Origin: Shewanella violacea DSS12
GTDB lineage: Bacteria > Pseudomonadota > Gammaproteobacteria > Enterobacterales > Shewanellaceae
Direction of reading: 5' to 3'
DNA: 64,000 nucleotides
NCBI RefSeq assembly: GCF_000091325.1
Contig: NC_014012.1
Coordinates: 1,364,001-1,428,000 of the forward strand
The notes under the pieces are model-generated. The model was not told the DNA's origin. It saw nothing but the letters and a program-made list of their open reading frames with translations, and ran no database searches. Made by a program: the position numbers and the translations under genes. How positions within the stretch are numbered: the first letter of the stretch is position 1; the number at the start of each line of letters is the position of its first letter. Positions 26,570 to 36,000 of this stretch are shown here, one piece after another.

Positions 26570-26923
26570 TTACATCCCAAAAGTTGCCATATGAAGTGAC
26601 ATAAGTGCTCGCTCATCGTCCCAATACGCACAATTTTCAATGGCATTGTCGTAGATGATTTTCATAGTCTTATAGTCAACTCTTAAACCATAAGGCTGTG
26701 CCATTAATACATCAGATAAAAGCTTTGGAAAAGTATAATCGAACTCTTCCATATCTATAGGTAGGTTTGAAATTATCCCTGCATAAGTGTTAAAACCTAA
26801 ACAACGTGAAACTAGCTCTTTGAGCTTTGTTGGTTTGGGTGAAAACCTAAACGATACTAATGATTGGTCACGAATTGAATTAACGAAAGAGTTAAGTTGG
26901 GATTTATTTTGTAAAATATACAT
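26570..26923 (-). CDS. Unknown cassette-encoded protein
   Basis: A 117-residue protein, MYILQNKSQLNSFVNSIRDQ..., with no signal peptide or membrane helix and no family I recognise. The start at 26923 is well supported by AAGGAGA 6 bp upstream; the frame stays open to 27163, but that extension runs through non-coding DNA and has no ribosome site. It is bounded by attC-like sites on both sides (26481-26566 and 27091-27198), the standard cassette layout. Base composition is AT-rich compared with the pfa genes. Confidence 0.65.
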   Translation of the reverse strand: MYILQNKSQLNSFVNSIRDQSLVSFRFSPKPTKLKELVSRCLGFNTYAGIISNLPIDMEEFDYTFPKLLSDVLMAQPYGLRVDYKTMKIIYDNAIENCAYWDDERALMSLHMATFGM

Positions 26924-27090
26924 ATGTTTCTCCTTGCCCGTGAACCCTTTTATAACAGACAAAACAAATGTATTAAATTTGAATGAGTTGTTAGCACTTT
27001 GAGTTGGATTCTCCTCCAGCCGTGAAAAGCTGTGCCACCACAGAGCAGTGACAGGAGAAATATAACAGAGGTGACCAACTGCGTCAATTA

Positions 27091-27198
27091 ACCTAACGCC
27101 CCAATAAGAGGCTGTTAATAGTTTGCTAAAATGTGAAGCGAAAGCGGAACCGGAACCGAGCAAACTGTTTTTAGTCCCGCTTAATTGGCTTGTTGAAC
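27091..27198 (-). repeat. attC site (108 bp) between the unknown cassette and the IS91-type element
   Basis: Both cores match consensus: GTTCAAC and GTTAGGT on the minus strand. Inner arms AGTTTGCT and AGCAAACT pair exactly, with imperfect outer pairing and a GC-rich loop. On the minus strand the arm wording AACAAGCCAATTAAGCGGGACT ... TTATTGGGGCGTTAGGT is of the type found in marine chromosomal integrons. Confidence 0.72.
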
Positions 27199-29345
27199 GA
27201 AGCCGCTATGCGGCAGAAAGATAAAACTATCTCTATCCTCTCATCCTAAATACTTACTAGTGCAGGTCTTGTTAGGCCATTAATACTAGGAGTATTGTCA
27301 TGAACACATCCGAACAACAACGCTTTGATTTTCTTTATGAACAACATCTTACCAACTTAACCCTGCAAGGCAAGCGACCCGCAACCATCGACGCATACAG
27401 TCGTGCTGTAAGGCGTATTGCAGCATTCTTTGACTGCTGTCCCGATAATCTCACAACCGATGATTTGAAGCGCTATTTTGCTTCTTTAATCGATTCACAC
27501 TCTTGGAGCACCGTGAAGTTAGACCGTAATGGCTTACAGTTTTTTTATCGTTACGTGCTTAACCACAGCTGGGAGTGGCTCAACATCGTCAAGCCGCCCC
27601 AAGTGCAGCGCTTGCCCGATATTCTGACTCCAGCAGAAGTCGCTATCGTGATTAGTCTCACCCGCCAACTGCATTATCAGGTCTGCTTTTTGACCTTGTA
27701 CAGCATGGGGTTGCGGCTTGGGGAAGCGATTTCATTGCGTGTTGGCGATATCGATTCACAAATGATGCAAGTCCATATTCGTGATGCTAAAGGCGGTAAA
27801 GGCCATTTTTTGCTCCTGCAAAAATGACATACATCACATCCATGTGAATAAAAGATTGGTTCCTCTGCCAAAACGTACCTTGCAGGCTTTACGTTATTAC
27901 TGGAAACCCCATCACCATCCTCGTTATCTGTTTCCTGGAAAAGATGGCAAGCCTGACTCATTGATAGACAAAGGCGGCATTCAAAAAGCGCTAAAGCGGG
28001 TGATTGCCGAGTGCAATATTCACAAATCTATCAGCCCTCACAACCTGCGTCATAGCTATGCCACACATCTGCTCGAACAAGGATTAGACTTGCGTTCGGT
28101 ACAGAGTTTGCTTGGCCATAACAGCCTTAACACTACCGCTCGTTACACCAGACTGACCCAAATTACTCGTAAAAACACCGTCGAAGCGATTAACCAACTT
28201 GCAGATTGCTTGGTGTTGAAATGGGAGTGTGGCGCATGAAGCTCGTCGACATTTTACGTCACCATCTTGATGCGTTTAATCAAGCGTATCAATCACAGCT
28301 CACTACTACGATGCGCCAAGCCATCAACTCCATGCTCAGTTGCCGCACTAATACTGAGCGAACCAGTCAGTGGGCTTGCCAGTATATGCACTCATACCGC
28401 AGACTTTCCGCTTTCATGCGGCCATCGCAGTTGCCCACAATGTCAGCACTACACCACGCAAGATTGGCTCGCTAAACAGCAAGCTAAACTACTCCCTGTT
28501 GAATACTATATGGTCACTTTTACTTTGCCTTTTGAGCTTCGTATCATTGCAAAACATCAACCAGAGTCGATGTACCAAGCCATGTTCTCGGTGGCAGCCA
28601 GTGTGCTTAAAGACTTTGCGGCGCGTTCAAATAAACTGGGCGGTGACATTGGCTTTACGGGCGTATTGCATACCCATAACAGGCGGCGTGATTTTCATCC
28701 CCACATCCACTTCATAATCCCTGCAGGCAGCTTTAACAAAGACAAAAAACAGTGGCGCAAGAGCAAAGGCAAGTACCTGTTCAACGCCTTCAACCTTGCC
28801 ACAGTGTGGCGAGCACGGTTACTAGAACACCTGACACATAAACTGGATATCCAACTACCAGCATCAGTTCCCAACAAATGGGTCGTTGACTGTCTGCATG
28901 TCGGCAAAGGGCTACCTGCGCTGACTTTTTGTAATAAGAGGCTGTCACGTTATCTCTACCGTGGCGTATTACTTGACAAGAATATCATCAGCGACATCGA
29001 TGGCCACATCAGCTTCGACTATCTAGACAGTCAAACTCAGACAAATAAAGTGCGCACATTACCCACAGTGAAGTTTCTATGGTTAGTGCTGCAACACGTG
29101 TTACCCAAAGGATTGCGACGGGTCAGAGATTGTGGATTGTTAAGAGAGAATTGCAGCCAACTTAGACAACAGATCCAGCTCATGCTGGCTGTTGCAGGCG
29201 CGGTATTTCCGTTAGTAGCAAAGGTAAAACGAGCTGTAGCGATACGAACTTGCCCCTGCTGCCATCAGCCGATGTGCTTTATGGGGGGTCATGGGAATAA
29301 GCATGCACGACCGACAAGTTTTATCATGCAGATAACAAGGGAGCC
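27199..29345 (+). mobile_element. Degenerate IS91-family element (tyrosine recombinase + Y2 rolling-circle transposase)
   Basis: The element carries a XerD-like recombinase gene and an IS91-type transposase gene joined by an ATGA overlap. The left end follows GAAC (27195-27198) and carries a GCCGC-TAT-GCGGC hairpin at 27202-27214; the right end is placed near ACAAGG at 29335. IS91 elements insert next to GAAC or CAAG without target duplication, which fits the left border. Both genes are frameshifted. Its ends are approximate. Confidence 0.7.
27300..28239 (+). pseudogene. IS91-associated tyrosine recombinase, frameshifted
   Basis: The first frame (27300-27827) holds the SAM-like N-terminal domain and the first catalytic Arg (SMGLRLGEAISLRVGD). 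After a shift to the +1 frame (to 28239) come [28 protein letters not shown] with the second Arg, the His and the Tyr nucleophile. So the active site is intact but split. Around 27802-27853, about 52 bp containing a CATTTTT/AAAAATG palindrome appears inserted between DAKGGK and [10 protein letters not shown], which explains the frame change. AGGAG precedes the ATG. This protein probably helped resolve or guide the IS91 element. Confidence 0.82.
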
Positions 29346-29361
29346 TAACGCCACTGTTTAA
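28236..29361 (+). pseudogene. IS91-family Y2 transposase, frameshifted near its N-terminus
   Basis: ATG at 28236 overlaps the recombinase stop by 4 bp and gives [14 protein letters not shown]...INSMLSCRTNTER. The frame then fails near 28375-28392 and continues in another frame as CTHTADFPLSCGHRSCPQCQ, the N-terminal zinc finger. The rest reads through to the C-terminus with VEYYMVTFTLPFELR, FHPHIHFIIPAG (HUH motif) and a C-terminal CPCC. One inserted or lost base explains the break. Inactive unless frameshifting occurs. Confidence 0.85.
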
Positions 29362-29579
29362 GCAGAAGGCAGATAAAGTTAAGACTTAAGGTACAGAGCA
29401 AGTCACAAATGAGGAGGTGTTAAGGTATTAATATTATTGAGCAATTCAATTAGCTAGCAATGCTAAGGGATCGCTGTGACTAGTTAAAAGTGTCACTTAA
29501 GATAATCCACCAAAACCAGCGTGAACTCTCGCGCCACTATTTACTATATAAAGGTATCGCTTCTAGTAAGCTGGGGCTT
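29362..29579. other. Gene-free segment with a lone core site (GCCTAAC, about 29346-29352)
   Basis: Between the transposase stop and the next attC I find no supported gene. GCCTAACGCC overlaps the last codons of the transposase frame and resembles the outer core of an attC whose partner arm is missing. The stretch may be a remnant cassette lacking an open frame. Confidence 0.35.
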
Positions 29580-29635
29580 GTTCAACACTTGGGATAAGGA
29601 CGCGGCTGCGCGCGGCCTATCCTTATACGTTAGGC
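29580..29635 (-). repeat. Short attC site containing the protease stop codon
   Basis: On the minus strand it begins GCCTAAC and ends GTTGAAC, both exact core matches 56 bp apart. The arms ATAAGGA / TCCTTAT pair around a GC-rich stem (GCCGCGCG). The TAA stop of the protease gene lies within the GCCTAAC core, the classic gene-cassette arrangement. Confidence 0.82.
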
Positions 29636-30721
29636 TTTGTCTCGAATTTGCCAAGAATTTCTTTTTGTTGATAGCTCGTGATAGTCGGATTTCATAAAAA
29701 AGTCACGCACCGCTTCAGCAGCGGTTACCAATAACGTTGCAGGTGGATTGTCAGATGGCTGAGTAAACAAAAGGTTATCTTTAGACATTGATTCATCTAT
29801 ATGTATTGGTGTGACCGAATTAAATATTTCGTAAGCAGGGTGAAGTAGCTCCTGATCGTCACATATAAATTCCATAAAGACATCTCTATCATCATCGTAT
29901 ACATATACACATGCATTAAAAAGTCGTGAGTTCAAGCGCCCCAATGATTCATTTACCATTTTAACTTCAATCAAAGAGTCTTGGTCTCTGTAGATTCCGT
30001 ATTTTTGTAGATTAAAATCGAAATGTTTAACTGCTAATTCAATAGCTGAGTCAATGGATAATATGCTCATGTATCCAGTTTCAACCAAAGACTCGCCAGT
30101 TCCCAAGCTTTCTGTAACAAGACCTAATGCAAACCCTGACTCAGATAGTACGACTCCTCCACTAAAGCCACCACGCGCCATTGTTGAAAGAACAAAATGT
30201 ACATAGTCAGAATGCCTTACATCAATAACAGCGTTAACTTGTCCACTGGCAACTACCTGATTTGGTGTGTTTGTAAAAGGGATCGGTGGATAACCAATTA
30301 CTAAAACATTAGCTAAAACAAACTGACTGTCTGTAATTTCGTGTGATGTATGTGAACCAAGTTGTACACTAGGAAAAAAGTCGTTCTCTAAATCAACCTT
30401 GAAAACTGAAATATCTTCATTCTCATTTACAAAGGGTCCTTCTATAATATTATGAACTTTAGGTTCAATAATTATGATCTCAGGCTCTTTTTCTTCATCA
30501 ATAGTTTCTTGGGTTAATTCAATTCTTTTGGTGGTAGCAACTTCAAGAATTTTTTTATTATCAATAACATGCTTGGCTGTTACGAATATTCCATCACCTA
30601 TATGAAATGCAGAACCAATACCTTCATTCTGTTCATCATCTTCGACCGTTACGTATGCAACAGCTCCCGCATATTGTGCATAAAGCTTTTGTATATCTGT
30701 TTTCTTATCTTCGAATGCCAT
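29630..30721 (-). CDS. Trypsin-like serine protease with C-terminal extension, integron cassette gene
   Basis: A 363-residue chymotrypsin-fold (S1/HtrA-like) peptidase. The triad can be seen in order: His in FVTAKHVID (near 53), Asp in NENEDISVFKV (near 104), Ser in ARGGFSGGVV (near 175). No signal peptide or membrane helix is present, so it is probably cytoplasmic, and no PDZ domain follows. Instead there is a C-terminal region of about 140 residues I cannot assign. Cytosolic trypsin-like proteases of this kind occur as effectors or processing enzymes in some defence systems, but no partner gene lies here. The start is 18 bp after a GTTAGGC core (minus, 30739-30745), and the stop is in an attC. 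Confidence 0.82.
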   Translation of the reverse strand: MAFEDKKTDIQKLYAQYAGAVAYVTVEDDEQNEGIGSAFHIGDGIFVTAKHVIDNKKILEVATTKRIELTQETIDEEKEPEIIIIEPKVHNIIEGPFVNENEDISVFKVDLENDFFPSVQLGSHTSHEITDSQFVLANVLVIGYPPIPFTNTPNQVVASGQVNAVIDVRHSDYVHFVLSTMARGGFSGGVVLSESGFALGLVTESLGTGESLVETGYMSILSIDSAIELAVKHFDFNLQKYGIYRDQDSLIEVKMVNESLGRLNSRLFNACVYVYDDDRDVFMEFICDDQELLHPAYEIFNSVTPIHIDESMSKDNLLFTQPSDNPPATLLVTAAEAVRDFFMKSDYHELSTKRNSWQIRDKA

Positions 30722-30738
30722 AAATACCTATTTTAAAT

Positions 30739-30803
30739 GCCTAACATTTTAATATACGGCAAGCGTGTTTCGCCAATGCCTCTTGAGAAAGTGTGCGTTA
30801 TTA
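30739..30803 (-). repeat. attC-like site upstream of the protease cassette
   Basis: The minus-strand end GTTAGGC is an exact core; the other end TAATAAC is degenerate. Inner arms GGCATTGGCG and CGCTTGCC pair imperfectly. Its place between the protease gene and the integrase remnant is where the first cassette junction would be. Confidence 0.5.
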
Positions 30804-31005
30804 AGTGTGAAAAATCATAGTGTAAACATAGTATTATCTTGATTTGTGGCAAGTTGTATCCAATACACCTTCGGATAAAACTCTGTTGCACACTTTGCTT
30901 TCCGGTTATCTATGCTGTTCAAGGCTGCACAGTCTTTTTTTACAGGATTATCTTACTGAATTTACACAACTTCGTTACATGCAGCAATGGCAAAGCGTGA
31001 ATAGT

Positions 31006-31086
31006 GATATTAATACCACCCAGATCTATACTCATGTATTAGGTCAACATTATGCGGGAACCGTTAGCCCATTAGATGCTTTGTAA
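31006..31086 (+). pseudogene. intI: C-terminal remnant of an integron integrase (IntI)
   Basis: The last 26 codons, DINTTQIYTHVLGQHYAGTV plus SPLDAL, match the C-terminal signature of integron integrases, including the nucleophilic tyrosine in QIYTHV. The open frame runs back to 30844 but the upstream codons do not show the LRHSFATHLL block or any other catalytic motif in register. A trace (GTTGCACACTTTGC near 30886) may be all that remains of it. Orientation, reading away from the minus-strand cassettes, is exactly that of intI relative to its array. The rest of the gene and any attI are lost. Confidence 0.82.
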
Positions 31087-31110
31087 TAGGCAATTAATCT
31101 CCCTAAACAA

Positions 31111-31157
31111 AAAAGCCCCCAGCACTCTAGATTGAACCTAGAGTGCTGGGGGCTTTT
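31111..31157. terminator. Very strong bidirectional terminator between the integron remnant and pfaD
   Basis: A perfect 20-bp stem starts AAAAGCCCCCAGCACTCTAG, has a 7-base loop (ATTGAAC), then the complement ending CTTTT. T-runs on both strands make it work for intI and for pfaD. Confidence 0.9.
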
Positions 31158-31180
31158 GATTTTTCCTGGCTCTTAAAACA

Positions 31181-31221
31181 AGCCGCTCAAGGCTGTCTAT
31201 TTATAAGAGCCGCTCAAGGCT
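31181..31221. repeat. Two copies of a short GAGCC...GGCTC palindromic repeat
   Basis: AGCCGCTCAAGGCT at 31181-31194 and GAGCCGCTCAAGGCT at 31207-31221 lie between the terminator and the pfaD stop. Related 16-mers occur inside pfaA at 41135, 41720 and 41747. Confidence 0.65.
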
Positions 31222-31250
31222 GACTTTTTACTCGCAGCTCGTCGCTGCTT

Positions 31251-32879
31251 TTAAGCCATTCTCTGAGTTGGCTTCCAGCGTAGTAACTGAGTCGGTAACT
31301 TAACCCCTTGTGAAGTCAGGTTGTTTACTCGGTTAAGGTAAGCTGCGCCATACATCAGGTGTTTGGCTATATCGACCGCATTACGGTCCTGGTAGTTATC
31401 TAAGTAGCTGCCTTTAGCCCACTGGTTAAAGGCGCCAAGTGCTGGACCTGCCCAGATTTGATAATCCATCTCACGGCCGACTTCGCCTGAGTTTGACCAG
31501 CGGCTAGAAAGCCCCAAGTACCAGCGGAAGATGAGTGCCATTTTACGCTTAGGATTGCCCTCGGCGCGCTCGATCTGCTTAGGGTCTCGTTCATTAAAAT
31601 GTGCCACTGTGCCAGCCCAGATCTCATCAAGAGATGAACGGAACACTTGCTTCTCTAACTTCTCACGCTCATCTTTCGGAATGGCCTCGATAGAGTCATA
31701 ACGGGTGTAGAGTTCGTAGAGCTTGTTGGCTCGCATAGGGAAAAGCGTGCCACGCTTAACTACTTGTAGCTTGACGCCCATTTCGAACATATCGGCAGCG
31801 GGTGCCATGGCTACATCTGCCATTTCAGTGTTCGCCAGCAGCTTGCGAGTGTGTTCACTGGCACCGGCTTCGACACAGGCTTGGTTTACTGAGCCTGTAA
31901 CGATATAGGCTGCGCCCATGTTGAAGGTAGCGAGAGCCGCATCTGGTGTTCCTACACCGCCGCCACAACCGACGCGAAGAGGCGTGTTGTATTGGTACTT
32001 GGCTTGGATCTCTTCTTTCAATGCCAGAATTGTCGGCAGGAGTGTCACTAATGGACGGTTATCAGTATGTCCACCTGAGTCTGCTTCGGCTGTGATGTCA
32101 TCGCTCATAGGAACCAGTTGTGCTAGCTCCATCTGCTCTGGGGTGATAGAGCCGTCATCGACCAATTTTTGTAGCATCTTGGTCGGGGCTGGCATCATGA
32201 ACTTCTCAGCGACTTCAGTGCGGCTGACTTTCGCGATAACCTTATTGGCGATAACGATATTGCCATGGCTATCACGGCTAAGGCCTGCTGCGCGGTAGTA
32301 GACGATTTGAGGTGTTAGCCCCAAGAATGCTGAGGCTTCAACGGTACGAACCTTATACTTGATAAATAGCTCGACACTGCCACGCTCTAGTGCTGGCTCA
32401 CTTGGGCTATGAATAAGATTAAACATGTAAGGGCCGTTCGGTAGGGCGGCCTGGATACGATTAATAGCGGCTTCTACGCGGCTTGGAATAAGACCCGCTG
32501 CACCAAATGAACATAAGATACCAGCTTTGCCCAAGGCAATGACGAGCTCTTCAGATGAGATGCCGTTGGCCATAGCGCCAGCATAGTAAGCGTATTTCAC
32601 TCCGTGTACGCGGCGGAAGTTACTGTCACCTAAGCTTTCTGTGCCTAAAGCTGGTGCAAATGCGCTAACTGGGTGTGCATTGCTATTTGCGCCTTGCTCT
32701 GAGGCTAAGGCCGCATCTTGTGCGATACCGACACCTTTCTCACTGTGGTTAACCACATAACAGCCACGGCTGAAATCTTTCAGGTGTCGCTCCATGGTAT
32801 TGACATCGAAACTGAGGTTGGCATCGGTAACCGACCAAGGCCAAGGAGAAAGCTTTTCATTGGTTGTAATAGGATTCAT
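31251..32879 (-). CDS. pfaD: PfaD, FMN-dependent enoyl reductase of the PUFA synthase
   Basis: A 542-residue flavoprotein of the 2-nitropropane-dioxygenase/FabK-like family. It supplies the trans-acting enoyl reductase of the PUFA synthase (and works with PfaA-C on ACP-bound intermediates). The FMN-binding TIM-barrel features include MANGISSEELVIALGKAGILCSFGAAGL, TPLRVGCGGGVGTPDAALA and GAAYIVTGSVNQACVEAGASE. Length matches PfaD of Shewanella and Photobacterium. It is last in the cluster and separated from pfaC by 140 bp with two hairpins; AAAGGA lies about 12 bp before the ATG. A terminator lies 93 bp after the stop. Confidence 0.96.
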   Translation of the reverse strand: MNPITTNEKLSPWPWSVTDANLSFDVNTMERHLKDFSRGCYVVNHSEKGVGIAQDAALASEQGANSNAHPVSAFAPALGTESLGDSNFRRVHGVKYAYYAGAMANGISSEELVIALGKAGILCSFGAAGLIPSRVEAAINRIQAALPNGPYMFNLIHSPSEPALERGSVELFIKYKVRTVEASAFLGLTPQIVYYRAAGLSRDSHGNIVIANKVIAKVSRTEVAEKFMMPAPTKMLQKLVDDGSITPEQMELAQLVPMSDDITAEADSGGHTDNRPLVTLLPTILALKEEIQAKYQYNTPLRVGCGGGVGTPDAALATFNMGAAYIVTGSVNQACVEAGASEHTRKLLANTEMADVAMAPAADMFEMGVKLQVVKRGTLFPMRANKLYELYTRYDSIEAIPKDEREKLEKQVFRSSLDEIWAGTVAHFNERDPKQIERAEGNPKRKMALIFRWYLGLSSRWSNSGEVGREMDYQIWAGPALGAFNQWAKGSYLDNYQDRNAVDIAKHLMYGAAYLNRVNNLTSQGVKLPTQLLRWKPTQRMA

Positions 32880-32923
32880 TATTTTTCTAGATTCCTTTAA
32901 TTTTATCTTTTTAATTCAATGTC

Positions 32924-32994
32924 GAGCAGCTTTTATAGCTGCTCATCTCTAATTCGTAAGATTTTAATGGCTAAAGAGCTCGCCCTCTAGCCAT
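32924..32994 (-). promoter_or_regulatory. Two hairpins in the pfaC-pfaD gap
   Basis: GAGCAGC-TTTTATA-GCTGCTC at 32924-32944 and ATGGCTA(A)AGAG...CTCTAGCCAT at 32967-32994. Neither has a T-run in the minus direction, so they are candidates for attenuation, RNA processing or stability control rather than full terminators. Confidence 0.45.
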
Positions 32995-33019
32995 TAACTC
33001 AAGCAAAAAAGCCTAGCTT

Positions 33020-36000
33020 TTAGGCTTCTTCTATACAGATGGCGATATCAAACACTTGGTAAATACGCAGACCATCTTTACTCAGGCTTGCGTCACCTGT
33101 GATGATTTTCTTACCATCGACATCTTTAATCGAGGTAATGCTGACATCCATAGACATCTGCTTGTTCAGTGGGTTGATCTGTCCACGATACTTCCACTTG
33201 ATGTCTGATAAAATCTGACCAAACTTAGGATTTTTAAATCCTGCGCCCAAATCTTTAGTGATGGCGTAAGTCTGCATGGTTTCTATGATGGCTTCAACAC
33301 CAAGAGAACCTGGCATAACCGGATCTTGATGGAAGTGGAACTGGAAGAACCAGTCACTCGGGTCGATAGTGCGCTCAGCAAAGAGATAACCAAGACCTTG
33401 AGTGCCGCCATTATCGACTATTTCAACCTTGTCGATAAAGTTCAGCTGTCCACCGGCTAAGCGGTAGTGTGGCTGACCTTCTGGGGCATTAAAGTGACGG
33501 CTGCTCTTGTCGAGTAGGTTGACGGTATAATCAGCCGCTATGCCTTTAGCGACATGCCAGGGCTGAGTAACCTTGCCATTGTCCAGTCCAAGCTGGTCTT
33601 TTAGGGCATCGCCCTTGAAGTAACCAAATACCGCCTTACCTTCGTAGAAAGGTACGCCATCTGTGCTCAGCTCGAAGCTGAAGCTCTGGATGATGTTAGT
33701 GCCAGCCATAACGGTAGACAGCAGACGAGAGTCGTTACGAATTGTCTTACCGCGTAGGTCGACATTTCTTAGCATCTTGCCGTTACCGTCTAAGTTACGG
33801 AAGAAAAGCTCTAAGCCTGGGAAGCCAAGTGTGGTGCCCATGTAGCCCGAGATAAAACCATTTGGCTGCAAAGATATTTCCATCAATATCGAGTACGGCA
33901 TGCTGGCTTCATGGCTGTTCTTATCAAAATACCAGGCATCACTTGGGACTTCGTATTCGGCGATACAGGATGAAGGCTTCTTAAATTCGCCGCGCTTACC
34001 ATTAACTTCAATCACGCGAGTCGTCACCTGCAGATCGCCACAAGGCGTGCGTGGTGGGATCATGCCGCGATAGATGGAGAACTCGGGGCCGAAACAGTTT
34101 TCTATGTTACCGGTAGCAAATTCAAACATGTGATAAGGGGTAAACGGCACAGTATCAGGTACACGGTTAGGATAATCTGGAGTGACAGGTGCCTCGACGT
34201 GCTGAATAGGGATAACGCCCTTGTTAGGAGCCTTAGTCAGATCCGGAATTTGCGCCATTAAGGGGGCGTTAGGACGAACCATCTTAGCTGTGTTGCCAGA
34301 AGCTGGTGTGGTAGTTAATGTCGTTGCACTAATCAGCTCAGGGTAACGAACACACTCATCTTCTTCCTTAATCATGACTCCTAGGTTCTTGAAGTCCACC
34401 ACTGTCTTACCATTGAGTATGATATCGATATTGGCTTTAGCGTAAGGGCGAGGGCTGAAACCGATTTCGGTTATTTCCATACGATAAGTAAGCACACCAG
34501 ATTGAGGCAATACCTGACCGCGACAACGTACCTGCTGTGAGGCATCTGCCAGTGGCTGGAAACGGCCATTCTTGGTTTGAGTGTGCATGCCAAGATGCAG
34601 CATGTAGAACTGCAATAATTGACCACAACCTTCGGCCATTAGAGAACCTGCCATCACTTCGTCACCTTGGAAGTGACACGGGAAGTACCAATGATTCGGT
34701 TCTAGTTGCTTATGGCCTTCGATAAGACCTAGGCCCCAGCTGCCACCAGTGCGGTCGACCTTGCTGATCTGTTCGATCATCAGGAATTTTTCTGACGCGA
34801 AGCAAAGCGATGGTTGAGATGCGCCTGCATGGCTAGGTCCGAAACAAGCGGCAATATCTGCATTGAGTAGCTTGTGGATATCGCCATAGCTGAAGCTGGT
34901 TTTAGGGCAATCTAGCAATGGGTTAAAGGTCTGCCTTCCCCTGTTAGAGAATGCTAGATTACGAGCCTTTATTTCATCTTCGGTGTGAATCACGCCCTTA
35001 CCGTCGGCCAGCTCTTCATCGGTGAAGAAGCCTGCACAACCACCATCCATCTTAAGGACCATGGTATCGCCAACGAAACACTCATAAGAGAAGAAGAACA
35101 ACAAGGTATCGCCGTTACGGGCATAGTTATTGATCTTAATGTCATATCTTAGGGTGTCGCCGCCACGAGGCAAGTCGCCCAGGAAGGTGAGGGTACAATC
35201 TAGCAGACGATAAACACGCTCGCCCTTGTTCTCAAAATCGATACCTAGATAGCTAATCAGCATCAAGTCACACTGACCTGATTCTACCGCTACGGCCCAA
35301 GGGATCTGACCATCTACTAAGTAAGGTGCATCAAGCGGAATGTCATACTCTGTGGTCATAGAGCAAGGCTTATACTTATTCATGGTCGCGTCGAGTTTAG
35401 TCACCCTAGATACCAGCAGATAATCTGTGGTTGGTAGGCGCACACGACGGGAGTAGCCGTCTATGATGGCGTAATCTGAACCAAATACCTTGGCGATATT
35501 ACCCTCGGCGTATTCAACCAAGTCGGCATAGTTCCAGATACATGGCTTAAGTTCAGGCGTCGGCGCTATATATGGCGCTACGTTAGCGTGATCCGGCTTT
35601 AGTTCTTCAACTAGAGGGGCTAAAGCAGATATCGGCTGTTGAACTTGCATCAAAGGCGCCGTCACTGGCTGACCTGATGCCTGAGCAAGCTGCTGCTTGA
35701 GTAATGCGTCGGCCACTTTCATGCCAACAGAACGGCTCTTTAAAAAAGCCTGATGAGCTTGCTGCGTGAGCTGCTGGTTATGTTGGAATGCAGCTAAGTC
35801 GCCTTGGGATACATCAATTGGTGTACTTGGCGTTGTTAGTGCCTGAGTGTTAACTAAGGTAGTGTTAATCGTTTTAGTTTTCATAGGGGTACCTAATACT
35901 GGAGTAGGGCTCACAGGCGCTGCTTGTAACTGAACTTGTGCGGATGCTGTTTGCACTCTTGTTTGAGAGGAGCGCGTTATCAATGATTTGTGCAGCTTAA

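Noticed and set aside
26924..27163. 80-codon N-terminal extension of the 26570-26923 cassette gene
   Set aside because: It crosses the attC core region and lacks a ribosome site, whereas AAGGAGA precedes the internal ATG.
27265..27275. GTTAGGC core-like sequence just before the recombinase gene
   Set aside because: No paired arm or RYYYAAC partner is present nearby; probably chance within the IS left end.
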